A stretch of 64,000 nt of DNA from Arcicella rigui (GCF_034929435.1 NZ_JAYFUM010000008.1:1-64000), one strand, 5' to 3'. Shown: positions 24,283 to 32,697, counted from the stretch's first letter. Program-made: numbers and translations. The notes: a model not told the origin generated them from the letters alone.

Positions 24283-25815
24283 ATGTCGTACAAAACAATC
24301 GATTCAACAGCACTTTTAAACATCCACACGCTCGGTCAATTAAAAGCATCGGGCTATCAACCAAAATCTATCAAAGATGAATTAAGAGATAATTTAATTG
24401 TAAAAATTAGAAACAAAGAAAACGTTTTTGAAGGTATTTGGGGCTACGAAGACACCGTAATTCCAGATATTGAAAGAGCGATACTTTCGCAACATCACAT
24501 CAACTTACTGGGTTTACGTGGACAAGCGAAAACTCGTATTGCCCGTTTGATGGTGAATTTATTGGATGAGTATATTCCCGTGGTGAAAGGTTCGGAACTG
24601 AACGACGACCCGATGCAACCACTTTCTCGTTTTGCCAAAGATTTAATCGAAGAACATGGCGACTTAACGCCTGTTACTTGGATGCACCGTAGCGACCGCT
24701 ATACTGAAAAATTAGCAACGCCAGACGTGTCAGTAGCCGATTTGATTGGAGATGCCGACCCAATTAAAGCCGCTACGCTTCGCTTGCCATATTCAGATGA
24801 AAGAGTAGTGCATTTTGGATTGATTCCACGCTCGCATCGTTGTATTTTTGTGATTAACGAATTGCCCGATTTACAAGCACGTATTCAGGTTTCTTTGTTC
24901 AACATTTTACAAGAAGGTGACATACAAATTCGTGGTTTTAAAATTCGTTTGCCTTTAGATTTGCAATTCGTTTTTACTGCCAATCCAGAAGATTATACCA
25001 ATCGTGGTTCAATCGTAACGCCTTTGAAAGACCGTATTGATTCGCAGATTGTAACGCACTATCCGAAAACTTTAGAAATCGGGAAAAAGATTACTTTGCA
25101 AGAAGCAAAACTCAAAGGCGAACAAGAAGAATTAGTAACGACCAATCACATCATGGACGATTTGATTGAGCAAATTGCCATTGAAGCCCGTTCATCTGAA
25201 TATGTTGATGCAAAATCAGGCGTTTCAGCTCGTATGACCATTTCTGCTTATGAAAATCTAATTTCTGCTGCCGAAAGAAGAGCTTTAATCAACGGTGAAG
25301 ACAAAACTTATGTGCGTGTTGCCGATTTAATTGGCGTAATTCCTGCGGTTTGTGGTAAAGTTGAATTGGTTTACGAAGGAGAAGTTGAAGGACCAGTAAT
25401 TGTAGCTCAGAATTTGGTTGGAAAAGCCATCAGAGCTCAATTCTTAAACTTCTTTCCAGACCCAGAAAAAATTAAGAAAGTTGCGAAAGACAAAGCTGGT
25501 AAAAATCCTTATAAGCCAATTATCGACTGGTTTATGGATGGCAATGTGATGGATATTTTAAATGATTGTTCAGACAGCGAATACTCGGCACGTTTGAGAA
25601 CCATTGATGGTCTGGACGAACTTATCGAAAAAGTATATCCAGCCATTCAAGGAAGAGAAAAATTATTTATGATGGAATTTGTCTTGCACGGACTTTCTGA
25701 ATTCTCTATCATTTCTAAAAAGAACCTTGAAAAAGGACTTCAATTCAAAGATTTAACAGATTCGCTTTTCGATTTGGATAAATTCAAATTCGATGACGAC
25801 GAAGATTATAAGTAA
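24283..25815 (+). CDS. ChlI/MoxR-like AAA+ ATPase with variant Walker motifs
   Basis: The 510-residue AAA+ protein has similarity to the I subunit of magnesium chelatases and MoxR proteins. It has GLRGQAKT at 77-84 as P-loop, CIFVINELPDL around 187-197 as Walker B, FTANPED at 231-237 as sensor 1, and LKDRID (Arg251) as arginine finger. In the P-loop the Gly before Lys83 is Ala82, and in Walker B the Asp before Glu193 is Asn192. Both deviate from consensus. Chlorophyll genes are absent, so it is not a pigment enzyme. With the VWA protein it probably forms a chaperone or remodelling machine. A nearly perfect terminator hairpin follows the stop. Confidence 0.82.
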   Translation: MSYKTIDSTALLNIHTLGQLKASGYQPKSIKDELRDNLIVKIRNKENVFEGIWGYEDTVIPDIERAILSQHHINLLGLRGQAKTRIARLMVNLLDEYIPVVKGSELNDDPMQPLSRFAKDLIEEHGDLTPVTWMHRSDRYTEKLATPDVSVADLIGDADPIKAATLRLPYSDERVVHFGLIPRSHRCIFVINELPDLQARIQVSLFNILQEGDIQIRGFKIRLPLDLQFVFTANPEDYTNRGSIVTPLKDRIDSQIVTHYPKTLEIGKKITLQEAKLKGEQEELVTTNHIMDDLIEQIAIEARSSEYVDAKSGVSARMTISAYENLISAAERRALINGEDKTYVRVADLIGVIPAVCGKVELVYEGEVEGPVIVAQNLVGKAIRAQFLNFFPDPEKIKKVAKDKAGKNPYKPIIDWFMDGNVMDILNDCSDSEYSARLRTIDGLDELIEKVYPAIQGREKLFMMEFVLHGLSEFSIISKKNLEKGLQFKDLTDSLFDLDKFKFDDDEDYK

Positions 25816-25820
25816 TTAAC

Positions 25821-25860
25821 ATAAAAAAGGGTTTGACAATATTGCCAAACCCTTTTTTAT
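25821..25860. terminator. Bidirectional terminator containing the stop codon of the recombinase gene
   Basis: The 40 bases are symmetric with one mismatch in 20 pairs; the core is GGGTTTG with six A or T at each end. It starts 5 bases after the AAA+ gene and covers the recombinase stop (25857-25859) on the other strand. Confidence 0.93.
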
Positions 25861-26741
25861 GCTTTCGGATGTGCCTGCTCATATATTTTCTTTAGCTTTT
25901 CCATTGAATTGTGCGTATAAACCTGCGTAGCCGAAAGAGAAGAATGACCCAGCAAATCTTTAATGGCATTCAAATCTGCCCCTTTATTTAACAAATGAGT
26001 AGCATAAGAATGTCGTAAAATGTGAGGTGATTTTTTGGTAAGTGTCGTTACTAACGATAAATATTTCTTAGTCAGCCTTTGAATCATCACAGGATAACAT
26101 TGCTCACCTTTATCAGTCACAATCAAGTATTCATTGACTAATTTCTCAGATATTTTAAATTCTTTGTACTGCTGAATCAATAATAATAATTGTTCATTGA
26201 TTGGAATCACTCTTTGCTTATTTCTTTTTCCCAAAACCATCAGCACTCTTTTATAAGCATCAATATCTTGTTCTTTCAAATTAATCATTTCTGAAAGTCG
26301 CATTCCTGTGCCGTACAACAACTCCAAAACCAATTTATCACGCACCCCTGAAAAATCTTCTGAAAATTGTACATCATCTAACAGCGTATCCAATTCACTT
26401 TCACGCACAAAAGACGGAATACTTTTCCCAGTTTTTAGGGCTGATACTTTAAACATTGGGTCTTTTTCTATAATTTTTTTCTTGAGTAAAAATTTATAGA
26501 AAGTTCTAAGCGTCGCAATTTTTCTGTTGATTGACCTATTTTCTACTTTCTTTTCAGCCATAGAAACAATCCAAGAGCGAATCATCTGAAAATCTGCTAA
26601 TTGAGGATGTGAAAAATCGTAAGATTTCTGTAAATACTCCGTAAACTGCTTCATATCAATACGGTAAGCCGTTAAAGTATGTTCGCTACTTCTTTTTTCA
26701 AACTGGATGTACTTCAAGAAAAATTCGATAATTTCTGGCAT
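25857..26741 (-). CDS. xerC: Tyrosine recombinase, XerC/XerD type
   Basis: The 294-residue protein has a SAM-like N-terminal domain (1-95) and a catalytic domain with all expected residues: Arg148 (GTGMRLSE), Lys172, His240 and Arg243 (HILRHSYATHLL), His266 (LGHSS) and nucleophile Tyr275 (TQVYTH). Length and motifs match chromosomal Xer recombinases that resolve chromosome dimers at dif. rpsU is encoded just upstream, a conserved order in Bacteroidota, so this is a housekeeping Xer and not a phage or transposon integrase. XerC versus XerD is not settled by the sequence. A terminator between rpsU and this gene suggests its own promoter. Confidence 0.88.
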   Translation of the reverse strand: MPEIIEFFLKYIQFEKRSSEHTLTAYRIDMKQFTEYLQKSYDFSHPQLADFQMIRSWIVSMAEKKVENRSINRKIATLRTFYKFLLKKKIIEKDPMFKVSALKTGKSIPSFVRESELDTLLDDVQFSEDFSGVRDKLVLELLYGTGMRLSEMINLKEQDIDAYKRVLMVLGKRNKQRVIPINEQLLLLIQQYKEFKISEKLVNEYLIVTDKGEQCYPVMIQRLTKKYLSLVTTLTKKSPHILRHSYATHLLNKGADLNAIKDLLGHSSLSATQVYTHNSMEKLKKIYEQAHPKA

Positions 26742-26807
26742 TGGATTGCTGGAGTATTGATGAAATGAAAATCTGCAATTAAGTTACGGAGAAAGCCCTA
26801 AAAACAA

Positions 26808-26843
26808 AAACGTCTGAAAAACCAAAAGGTAATTCAGACGTTT
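26808..26843 (-). terminator. Terminator after rpsU
   Basis: AAACGTCTGAA (26808-26818) pairs with TTCAGACGTTT (26833-26843), loop 14 bases. On the minus strand the stem runs on into further T. It lies about 90 bases after the rpsU stop. Confidence 0.8.
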
Positions 26844-26931
26844 CTATATGATGCTGACGGTTATCGGCTTAATTCACGATTAAATTGATAACAAATATTT
26901 ATGTTATTTGAAAATTAAATCAATCTATGAA

Positions 26932-27126
26932 CTATGCTTCTTCGTTACCGTACATTTTTTGCTTGTAAGTAGCACGAATAATTTCTGTACGACGACCAAT
27001 TGATGGTTTTTCGAATGCCGCACGCTTACGAAGTTGCTTTACAACGCCAGTTTTTTCAAATTTTTTCTTGAATCTTTTTAACGCTTTGTCGATTGACTCG
27101 TTTTCTTTAATGTTGATAATCAGCAT
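26932..27126 (-). CDS. rpsU: 30S ribosomal protein S21
   Basis: The 64-residue protein begins at ATG 27126 with MLIINIKENESIDKALKRFK and continues with KKFEKTGVVKQLRKRAAFEK and PSIGRRTEI, the S21 pattern. A longer reading with 28 extra residues from 27210 is possible but adds a non-conserved segment, so the short form is chosen. S21 binds the 30S platform and is involved in mRNA selection; Bacteroidota ribosomes use it while hiding the anti-Shine-Dalgarno sequence. xerC is downstream, the normal order in this phylum. Confidence 0.95.
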   Translation of the reverse strand: MLIINIKENESIDKALKRFKKKFEKTGVVKQLRKRAAFEKPSIGRRTEIIRATYKQKMYGNEEA

Positions 27127-27202
27127 ATTATTTGTTTGTTTTAAATCAAATTTTGTAATGGAGGTGCAAAGATAGAATTTACTTATTAAAATGTCAAGCA
27201 AA

Positions 27203-28471
27203 TTAGTCAATAATTGACTGATAGAGTAATTGCTGTACTTGTTTTTCTATGCCCCAGCCCTTTGTTGGGAACACTTGAAAGAGTACAACCATGATAAAAT
27301 CTTCCTTAGGATCAATCATATAGTGTGTATAATACATTCCTCCCCAGCCATAAGCACCTTCTGAAACTGGTAATTTAGTAATGCCTTCTCCTGTAAAAAT
27401 TTCAAAGCCCAAACCAAATTTATTTGTTCCATCTCGAACGGTCAATTCATTAATTTGATTCATCGTCATCAATTCAACAGTCTTTCTACTTAACAATCTT
27501 TTGTTGTTAAAAACGCCATTATTCAGCATCAACTGACAAATTTTAGCATAATCCTGAGCCGTTGAAGTAAGTCCTGCTCCGCCTGAAAAATAAGTTTTTG
27601 CACCAGTAAGCGGGTATTCTGTCCATTCATTCTTAGGTCTTGGGCTGATACCAGCCTCCACTCCTACTTCTTGATATACTTTTACCAAACGATCTTTTTT
27701 AGCTTCATCTACATAAAAACCTGTATCGTTCATTTGAAGTGGTTCAAAAATTCTTTGCTTTAAAAATTTATCAAAAGGCATTCCTGATACTATTTCTACA
27801 AAATAACCGAGTACATCAGTATTCAAGCCGTAAGTAAATTTCTCGCCCGGTTCGTGCATTTTAGGTAAAGCCGCCAAGCGTGGAATAGTCTCAGAAAGTT
27901 TTTCTGGTTTTACTGAAAAATAAAAAGGTATTTTTGCCTTTTCATAAATTTTATTTTGATACGGAATACCAGCTGTGTGCGTCAATAAATGACGAATAGT
28001 AATTTCTTTTTTGGCAGGATGAGCAGTATAAGAACTATCAGCTGGATTTACGCTATCTAAAATTTGTGAATTTTTGAAAGCAGGAATAAATTTAGAAATA
28101 GGGTCATCTAAATTAAACTTTCCTTCTTCGTACAACATCATTACCGCAATAGAAGTAATGGCTTTCGACATCGACATCATTCTGAAAATATCATTATTTT
28201 TCAGTGGTTTATTGGCTTCAATATCGTTCATACCAAAGGCTTTGTTCATTACAATTTGTCCGTGACGAGCCGCAAAGACTACTGCTCCCGGAATACGCTT
28301 CTCAGCAATTTTTTGTGAAATCAAAGTTTCTACTCTTGACAATCGTTCGGACGAAACCCCTACTTTTTCTGGAGTAAGTCCCGACGTAAATTGTTGTGGT
28401 TTCTGTGCTAAAAGCGTAGTACTTACAAGGCTTAGGAATAAGTAAAAAAACAAAGAATTTTTCTTTTTCAT
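27203..28471 (-). CDS. Secreted serine hydrolase, beta-lactamase (class C-like) family
   Basis: The protein has 422 residues when started at ATG 28471; this start gives a clear signal peptide (MKKKNSLFFYLFLSLVSTTL, cleavage near LAQ). An upstream in-frame start at 28612 would bury the signal. The catalytic S-x-x-K is Ser100-Met-Ser-Lys103, and the Y-x-N-like element is YGLN at 214-217. A later GWGGMYYTHYMIDP stretch replaces the KTG box. This pattern is closer to EstB-type esterases and DD-peptidases than to true beta-lactamases. It most likely acts on an ester or peptide in the periplasm. It does not imply antibiotic resistance. Confidence 0.85.
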   Translation of the reverse strand: MKKKNSLFFYLFLSLVSTTLLAQKPQQFTSGLTPEKVGVSSERLSRVETLISQKIAEKRIPGAVVFAARHGQIVMNKAFGMNDIEANKPLKNNDIFRMMSMSKAITSIAVMMLYEEGKFNLDDPISKFIPAFKNSQILDSVNPADSSYTAHPAKKEITIRHLLTHTAGIPYQNKIYEKAKIPFYFSVKPEKLSETIPRLAALPKMHEPGEKFTYGLNTDVLGYFVEIVSGMPFDKFLKQRIFEPLQMNDTGFYVDEAKKDRLVKVYQEVGVEAGISPRPKNEWTEYPLTGAKTYFSGGAGLTSTAQDYAKICQLMLNNGVFNNKRLLSRKTVELMTMNQINELTVRDGTNKFGLGFEIFTGEGITKLPVSEGAYGWGGMYYTHYMIDPKEDFIMVVLFQVFPTKGWGIEKQVQQLLYQSIID

Positions 28472-28662
28472 GTTAAGTTTGAGTTTTGTTAGCGATTCAA
28501 TGAATGTATTGTAAAATTTGCTCAAATATTTCCATTCTCTTAGTAAAAGCTTGATAGAGAATAGAAATACTTTTTTTATAAAAATTATTTCAAAAAAGGA
28601 TAAACTATACAATCCAAATATTTAGGTTTATCACTTATTTACCTTATCCAATTTTAACAATA

Positions 28663-29976
28663 ATGACACTCTTTACTATTTTTATGTGCATTGGGCTTTT
28701 AGTCCTGCTGATTACTTGGGGAAAACTCAATCCTTTCTTAGCATTTTTAATTGTATCGGTAGTCGCTGGTCTTACGACTGGTGTTCCCTTGAGCAGTATC
28801 GGGAAATCCTTACAAAAAGGTATTGGCGATATGCTCGGTTCTTTGGTAATCGTCATTGCTCTGGGTGCAATGCTCGGTAAAATTGTTGCCGAAAGCGGAG
28901 CAGCTCAGAAGATTGCTTCTGTGATGATGAAAATTTTTGGTGTCAAATACATCCAATGGGGTTTGGTTTGTACAGGTTTCATCATTGGTATTCCTCTTTT
29001 TTATAATGTTGGCTTTGTATTAATGATTCCATTGATTTTTTCGGTGGTTAATCAGTATAAATTGCCTGCTGTTTATATTGGCTTGCCGATGTTGGCTTCT
29101 TTGTCGGTCGCACATGGTTTTTTACCACCTCACCCCTCGCCTGCTGCCTTGGTAGCCCAATTCAACGCCAATATGGGACTTACTTTAGTGTATGGCATTA
29201 TCATTGCCATTCCAACAATCGTAATTGCAGGGCCTTTATTTGCGATGACTTTAAAAAATATTCCTTCAAAACCTCTTGAAACGTTTCAAAGTAAAACGCT
29301 TTCAGAAGACCAATTGCCCAGTGGTTTGAATAGCTTTTTGACTTCTTTGCTTCCTGTGATTTTATTAGCTTCCACTACTTTGATGGCTACCATTTGGAAA
29401 GACAGCGAATCTTTAAAATCATTTGGAGCTTTCGTTTCTGACCCTTCTATCGTAATGTTGATTTCGGTAATTGTTGCCACCTTTACTTTGGGTACAAATA
29501 TGGGAACTTCTATGAAATCTATTATGTCCACTTATACGGAAGCGGTTAAAGATGTTTCGATGATTATCTTGATTATTGGTGGAGCAGGTGCATTAAAACA
29601 GATATTAATCGACAGTGGCGTAAGTAATGATATTGCCACTATCCTAAAAACTTTACCTCTCGACCCACTTATTTTGGGCTGGTTAGTTTCGGCAATCATT
29701 CGTGTTTGTGTGGGGTCTGCTACCGTTGCTGGACTAACAGCCGCTGGAATTATGGCACCTTTAGTAGCACAATCGGGTGTAAATCCTAACTTGATGGTTT
29801 TGGCGATTGGCGTAGGTAGCTTGATGTTTTCTCATGTAAACGACCCTGGTTTCTGGTTGTTCAAAGAGTATTTCAATTTAAGTATTAAAAATACCATTAA
29901 ATCTTGGTCAATGATGGAAAGTATCGTAGCGGTGGTAGGTTTAGTAGGCGTTTTGGTATTGAATGCTTTTGTATAG
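28663..29976 (+). CDS. GntP-family permease (gluconate/sugar-acid:H+ symporter)
   Basis: The 437-residue protein has about twelve membrane segments. Typical GntP features are seen: LLITWGKLNPFLAFLIVSVV near the N-terminus, PLFYNVGFVLMIPL, HGFLPPHPSPAALVAQF near 158-174, and the C-terminal LMFSHVNDPGFWLFKEYF. The family imports gluconate and related sugar acids with protons. No gluconate kinase or regulator is adjacent; the deoxy-sugar cluster 20 kb away is unlinked. The substrate could be any sugar acid. It is divergent from the serine hydrolase gene and followed by a repeat-rich intergenic region. Confidence 0.92.
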   Translation: MTLFTIFMCIGLLVLLITWGKLNPFLAFLIVSVVAGLTTGVPLSSIGKSLQKGIGDMLGSLVIVIALGAMLGKIVAESGAAQKIASVMMKIFGVKYIQWGLVCTGFIIGIPLFYNVGFVLMIPLIFSVVNQYKLPAVYIGLPMLASLSVAHGFLPPHPSPAALVAQFNANMGLTLVYGIIIAIPTIVIAGPLFAMTLKNIPSKPLETFQSKTLSEDQLPSGLNSFLTSLLPVILLASTTLMATIWKDSESLKSFGAFVSDPSIVMLISVIVATFTLGTNMGTSMKSIMSTYTEAVKDVSMIILIIGGAGALKQILIDSGVSNDIATILKTLPLDPLILGWLVSAIIRVCVGSATVAGLTAAGIMAPLVAQSGVNPNLMVLAIGVGSLMFSHVNDPGFWLFKEYFNLSIKNTIKSWSMMESIVAVVGLVGVLVLNAFV

Positions 29977-29992
29977 TTATTGAGTAATTAGC

Positions 29993-30034
29993 GAATGAGT
30001 GATTTGGAGATTATTATCAATGAATCACTCATTC
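29993..30034. repeat. Inverted repeat after GntP permease gene
   Basis: GAATGAGTGATT (29993-30004) and AATCACTCATTC (30023-30034) are exact reverse complements with an 18-base loop. No T-run follows, so it is a poor intrinsic terminator. It lies 17 bases after the permease stop and before the 42-bp repeat array. Confidence 0.6.
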
Positions 30035-30075
30035 ATCAAAATAGGCTATATTTCAATGAAAGTATTTGTTAAATT

Positions 30076-30277
30076 GAATGACAATAAAGTAAAAGTTAAC
30101 GCCTCCAAAGTAAATTAGAATGACAATAAAGTAAAAGTGAACGCCTCCAAAGTAAATTAGAATGACAATAAAGGAAAAGTGAACACTTCCAAAGTAAATT
30201 AGAATGGCAATAAAGTAAAATTAAACGCCTTTAAAGTAAAATAGAATGACCATAAAGTAAAAGTAAACACTCCCGAT
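30076..30277. repeat. Tandem array of five 42-bp repeats
   Basis: Units begin at 30076, 30118, 30160, 30202 and 30244 with GAATGACAATAAAGTAAAAG or a close variant; the spacing is exactly 42 each time. The second half of each unit reads about ACGCCTCCAAAGTAAATTA. Units 1 and 2 differ by one base; units 3 to 5 carry more changes, and the fifth breaks off after about 32 bases at the 3' end of the MgtC-like gene. There are no unique spacers, so it is not CRISPR. The array occupies the gap between convergent genes. Confidence 0.95.
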
Positions 30278-30940
30278 TTAAAACTCCAATTCCTTCACCG
30301 AAGCATCAGCCAAGAGTTTTTTTACTAATTTATCATGCTTATTTGAACGTCCACGGACTGACCAGTTACTTACTAATACATTTTTATTAATGGTCTGCTT
30401 GCCTCTTTTAGCAACAAGGTCGCATTGTCCAAAAATAGTCTCTAAACGCTTAAACACATCTGGAGAGTACTCGCAAACAATTCGGTAATTATGGGTGCGT
30501 CCAAACTTTCCCATCAAAACTTCCAATTTCACAAAAACTCCAAGTACTATATACACTACGGTAGTTCCAAGAAACGAAAGTAAAATATGTCCATCGCCAA
30601 TCGCCATTCCCAACGAAGCCGTCACCCAAATAATCGTAGCCGTAGTCAGTCCTTTAATGCGGTCATCCATCTTAAAAATTACGCCTGCACCCAAAAAACC
30701 AATCCCAGTGATGACATTGGCGGCAATCCTGTCGGGCGAAACGCCATCGCCCATTTTTTCAGATAAAATGGTAAAAATTGTACATCCGACCGAAATCAGC
30801 GTGAAAGTACGCAAGCCTGCTGATTTACTTCTGTATTCACGTTCAAGACCAATCAAAGCTCCTACACAAGTAGCAGCAAGTATTTTCACAAAATCATCAT
30901 TATGAAAAACATGATGGAATAAAATCTCAAAATCACTCAT
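30278..30940 (-). CDS. MgtC/SapB-family membrane protein
   Basis: The protein has 220 residues from ATG 30940; an upstream start at 31021 would run far into the preceding gene, so the internal ATG with an 8-base overlap is preferred. It has four to five membrane segments with the MgtC family pattern: CVGALIGLEREYRSKSAGLR, TLISVGCTIFT, RIAANVITGIGFLGAGVIFK and GLTTATIIWVTASLG. The C-terminal domain from about 145 is cytoplasmic. MgtC relatives are linked to survival at low magnesium and to modulation of membrane ATPases. It is the last gene of the exbB-exbD-yetF-mgtC string. The 42-bp repeat array abuts its stop. Confidence 0.9.
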   Translation of the reverse strand: MSDFEILFHHVFHNDDFVKILAATCVGALIGLEREYRSKSAGLRTFTLISVGCTIFTILSEKMGDGVSPDRIAANVITGIGFLGAGVIFKMDDRIKGLTTATIIWVTASLGMAIGDGHILLSFLGTTVVYIVLGVFVKLEVLMGKFGRTHNYRIVCEYSPDVFKRLETIFGQCDLVAKRGKQTINKNVLVSNWSVRGRSNKHDKLVKKLLADASVKELEF

Positions 30941-31439
30941 TTTTTGACAAAAATTTATGGGCTTTTCTCTTCTTTGAAGTTCGTTGAGCGTAATCGTTTG
31001 ATAAAACGCTAATATTGCCATCTACTTCTAATACTGCCAAATCTACGTTTTCGATACCTTCTACGCCGTGTTCACGAACAGCGGCTTTCAACTCATCCAA
31101 AGTTAAACCTGATTTTAGCAAGGCTTGTTCTTTTGTTTTACCTTTATAAATCAACATTAAAGGTTCACCTTGAATCATTCTGCTGATTGACTGATGATTG
31201 AACATCAATTTTTTCAGTAAAAAGTTGGTAACAAATAAACCGCCTGCGGCTGCAAAACCACCTAAAAGGGTACTATCTGCCCCAACCATTGCGTTCTGTA
31301 CAGCATTGGAGATGAGTAAGATAAAAACCAAATCAATGACAGAAAGTTGTGAAAGTTCTTTTTTGCCAAATAAACGAATAGCCGCTACGATAAATGCGTA
31401 AACGGCTATTGATTTTAATGCGATAAGTAAGTAATTCAT
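30933..31439 (-). CDS. YetF/DUF421-family membrane protein
   Basis: The protein has 168 residues from ATG 31439; a TTG codon at 31454 directly after the exbD stop would add five residues. Three membrane segments occupy the first 75 residues (AVYAFIVAAIRLFGKKELSQ, DLVFILLISNAVQNAMVG). The YetF domain follows: SRMIQGEPLMLIYKGK and SGLTLDELKAAVREHGV with IENVDLAVLEVDGNISVL. The function of the family is unknown. The stop overlaps the MgtC-like start by 8 bases, and the gene nearly touches exbD upstream. The four genes are therefore probably one transcript. Confidence 0.88.
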   Translation of the reverse strand: MNYLLIALKSIAVYAFIVAAIRLFGKKELSQLSVIDLVFILLISNAVQNAMVGADSTLLGGFAAAGGLFVTNFLLKKLMFNHQSISRMIQGEPLMLIYKGKTKEQALLKSGLTLDELKAAVREHGVEGIENVDLAVLEVDGNISVLSNDYAQRTSKKRKAHKFLSKNE

Positions 31440-31454
31440 GTATTGGCTGTTCAA

Positions 31455-31853
31455 CTATATTTTATCGGTTGCCATTACCATTGCTAAATTCAATCGGGCG
31501 ATGATGTCGTGAATAACCGTTAAATCTTGTACAGTTCTATCTTTAGCAATTCTCAGAATTACGGTTTCAGAACCTTTCTTTTTGGCTTCCTCGCCCAAAT
31601 ATGTTTCCAATTGGTCGAATGGTACTTCTACGTCATCTACGAAATACTTATTGTTTTCGTCCACAGTCAGACGAATATTTTCTTTTGTGGCTGTTTGTTG
31701 TGCCGTTGATGATTCGGGCAATAAAAGCTTAATAGCATCTGGACTCGCCAAAGTAGAAATCATCAAAAAGAACATCATTAGGAAAAAAAGTATGTCTGCC
31801 AATGCCCCTGTTTCTACTTCCGATTGCTCTCGTGTGCGTTTTCTTATATTCAT
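31455..31853 (-). CDS. exbD: ExbD/TolR-family biopolymer transport protein
   Basis: The 132-residue protein has a short cytoplasmic N-terminus, one membrane helix at about 20-40 starting with ALADILFFLMMFFLM (Asp20 is the conserved membrane carboxylate) and a periplasmic domain rich in beta strands. ExbD works with ExbB and TonB, or TolR with TolQ, to transmit proton-motive force to the outer membrane. The exbB-like gene is upstream on the same strand. A TonB gene is not in the window. The siderophore receptor at 18259 is a possible client. ExbD and TolR cannot be separated from this sequence alone. Confidence 0.9.
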   Translation of the reverse strand: MNIRKRTREQSEVETGALADILFFLMMFFLMISTLASPDAIKLLLPESSTAQQTATKENIRLTVDENNKYFVDDVEVPFDQLETYLGEEAKKKGSETVILRIAKDRTVQDLTVIHDIIARLNLAMVMATDKI

Positions 31854-31949
31854 ACATTTGAAATTTTGAAGAATGATGGCTTAACTAACGCTTATTCATT
31901 TAATTGCGGTTTAAGCGATGTTTTATTTACCATAAGTGATTGCTGAATA

Positions 31950-31967
31950 CTAATCACCAATCACTAT
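31950..31967. repeat. 18-base dispersed repeat, copy 1
   Basis: CTAATCACCAATCACTAT here is the exact reverse complement of 53476-53493. Both copies are intergenic. A shorter CCAATCACTA follows at 31971-31980 beside the exbB stop. The origin is unknown. Confidence 0.8.
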
Positions 31968-31977
31968 TTACCAATCA

Positions 31978-32697
31978 CTACTTAGAAGCTGGTTTATGCA
32001 AAATATCTAAGAAGTCGATGGCTGTAATTTCCATTTTGTTTACCGCACGGTCAATCATAGAAGTAAGAATGGTATAGAAAAAGTAAGCAATAATCCCCAC
32101 AATTAAACCTGTGGCAGAGGTTACCATTTTTTCATAAATACCACTGGCAATGGTACTAATATCAATTTTATTTGCCACTGAAATATTATGGAAAGTACGA
32201 ATCATACCAGAAACAGTACCTAAAAAGCCAAACATGGGAGCAATTTTAGCGATAGCCGAAAGATAGGTAAGATTTTTCTCCATGTTATAAATCTCTACTC
32301 TTGCCGTATTTTCAATCGCAGTTTCGATGTCTCTAATCGGAGAACCCAAGCGGTTCAAACCTTTTTCTAATAATCTTGCAATCGGGTATTGCGAGTTTTT
32401 ACAATAATTGATAGCTCCTTTTACATTTCCGCTGTACAACATTTCACGGATTGAATACAAAAAGGTATTATCTAATTTTGCGGTTTTACGAATATAGAAG
32501 TATCGCTCAAAAAACAAGAACAATGCAATAGCGAACAGAATAAAAATCGGAATCATTACCCATCCACCTTTTTCCAAGAGATTCAGAATATTCATTTCGG
32601 CATCAGCATTACTTACTGGAGTGGCTGACGTAACAGCAGAAACAGAATCAGGAGAAATAACATTGGTTTGTAAGAGAATACTTAGGAAGGTCTGCAT
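31978..32697 (-). CDS. exbB: ExbB/TolQ/MotA-family proton channel protein
   Basis: The 239-residue protein has an N-terminal segment (1-40) of low complexity, a first membrane helix with GGWVMIPIFILFAIALFLFF, and the MotA/TolQ/ExbB domain: a cytoplasmic loop, YLSAIAKIAPMFGFLGTVSGM and ATGLIVGIIAYFFYTIL. The channel pairs with the ExbD-like protein encoded 124 bases downstream. The extra N-terminal stretch with DSVSAVTSAT may be periplasmic. The assignment to ExbB instead of TolQ follows from the lack of tol-pal genes nearby. Confidence 0.9.
   Translation of the reverse strand: MQTFLSILLQTNVISPDSVSAVTSATPVSNADAEMNILNLLEKGGWVMIPIFILFAIALFLFFERYFYIRKTAKLDNTFLYSIREMLYSGNVKGAINYCKNSQYPIARLLEKGLNRLGSPIRDIETAIENTARVEIYNMEKNLTYLSAIAKIAPMFGFLGTVSGMIRTFHNISVANKIDISTIASGIYEKMVTSATGLIVGIIAYFFYTILTSMIDRAVNKMEITAIDFLDILHKPASK

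Noticed and set aside
24283..25815. Magnesium chelatase for chlorophyll or cobalamin synthesis
   Set aside because: No large H subunit, no CobN and no pigment genes are nearby; the AAA+ and VWA pattern is shared by many other machines.
25857..26741. Phage or transposon integrase
   Set aside because: It is next to rpsU in the conserved housekeeping order and has the normal Xer length.
27203..28471. Antibiotic-resistance beta-lactamase
   Set aside because: The S-x-x-K is present but the KTG box is not typical, and EstB-like hydrolases share this pattern; resistance is not supported.
30076..30277. CRISPR array
   Set aside because: Repeats are directly adjacent with a 42-base period and no unique spacers; no cas genes are present.
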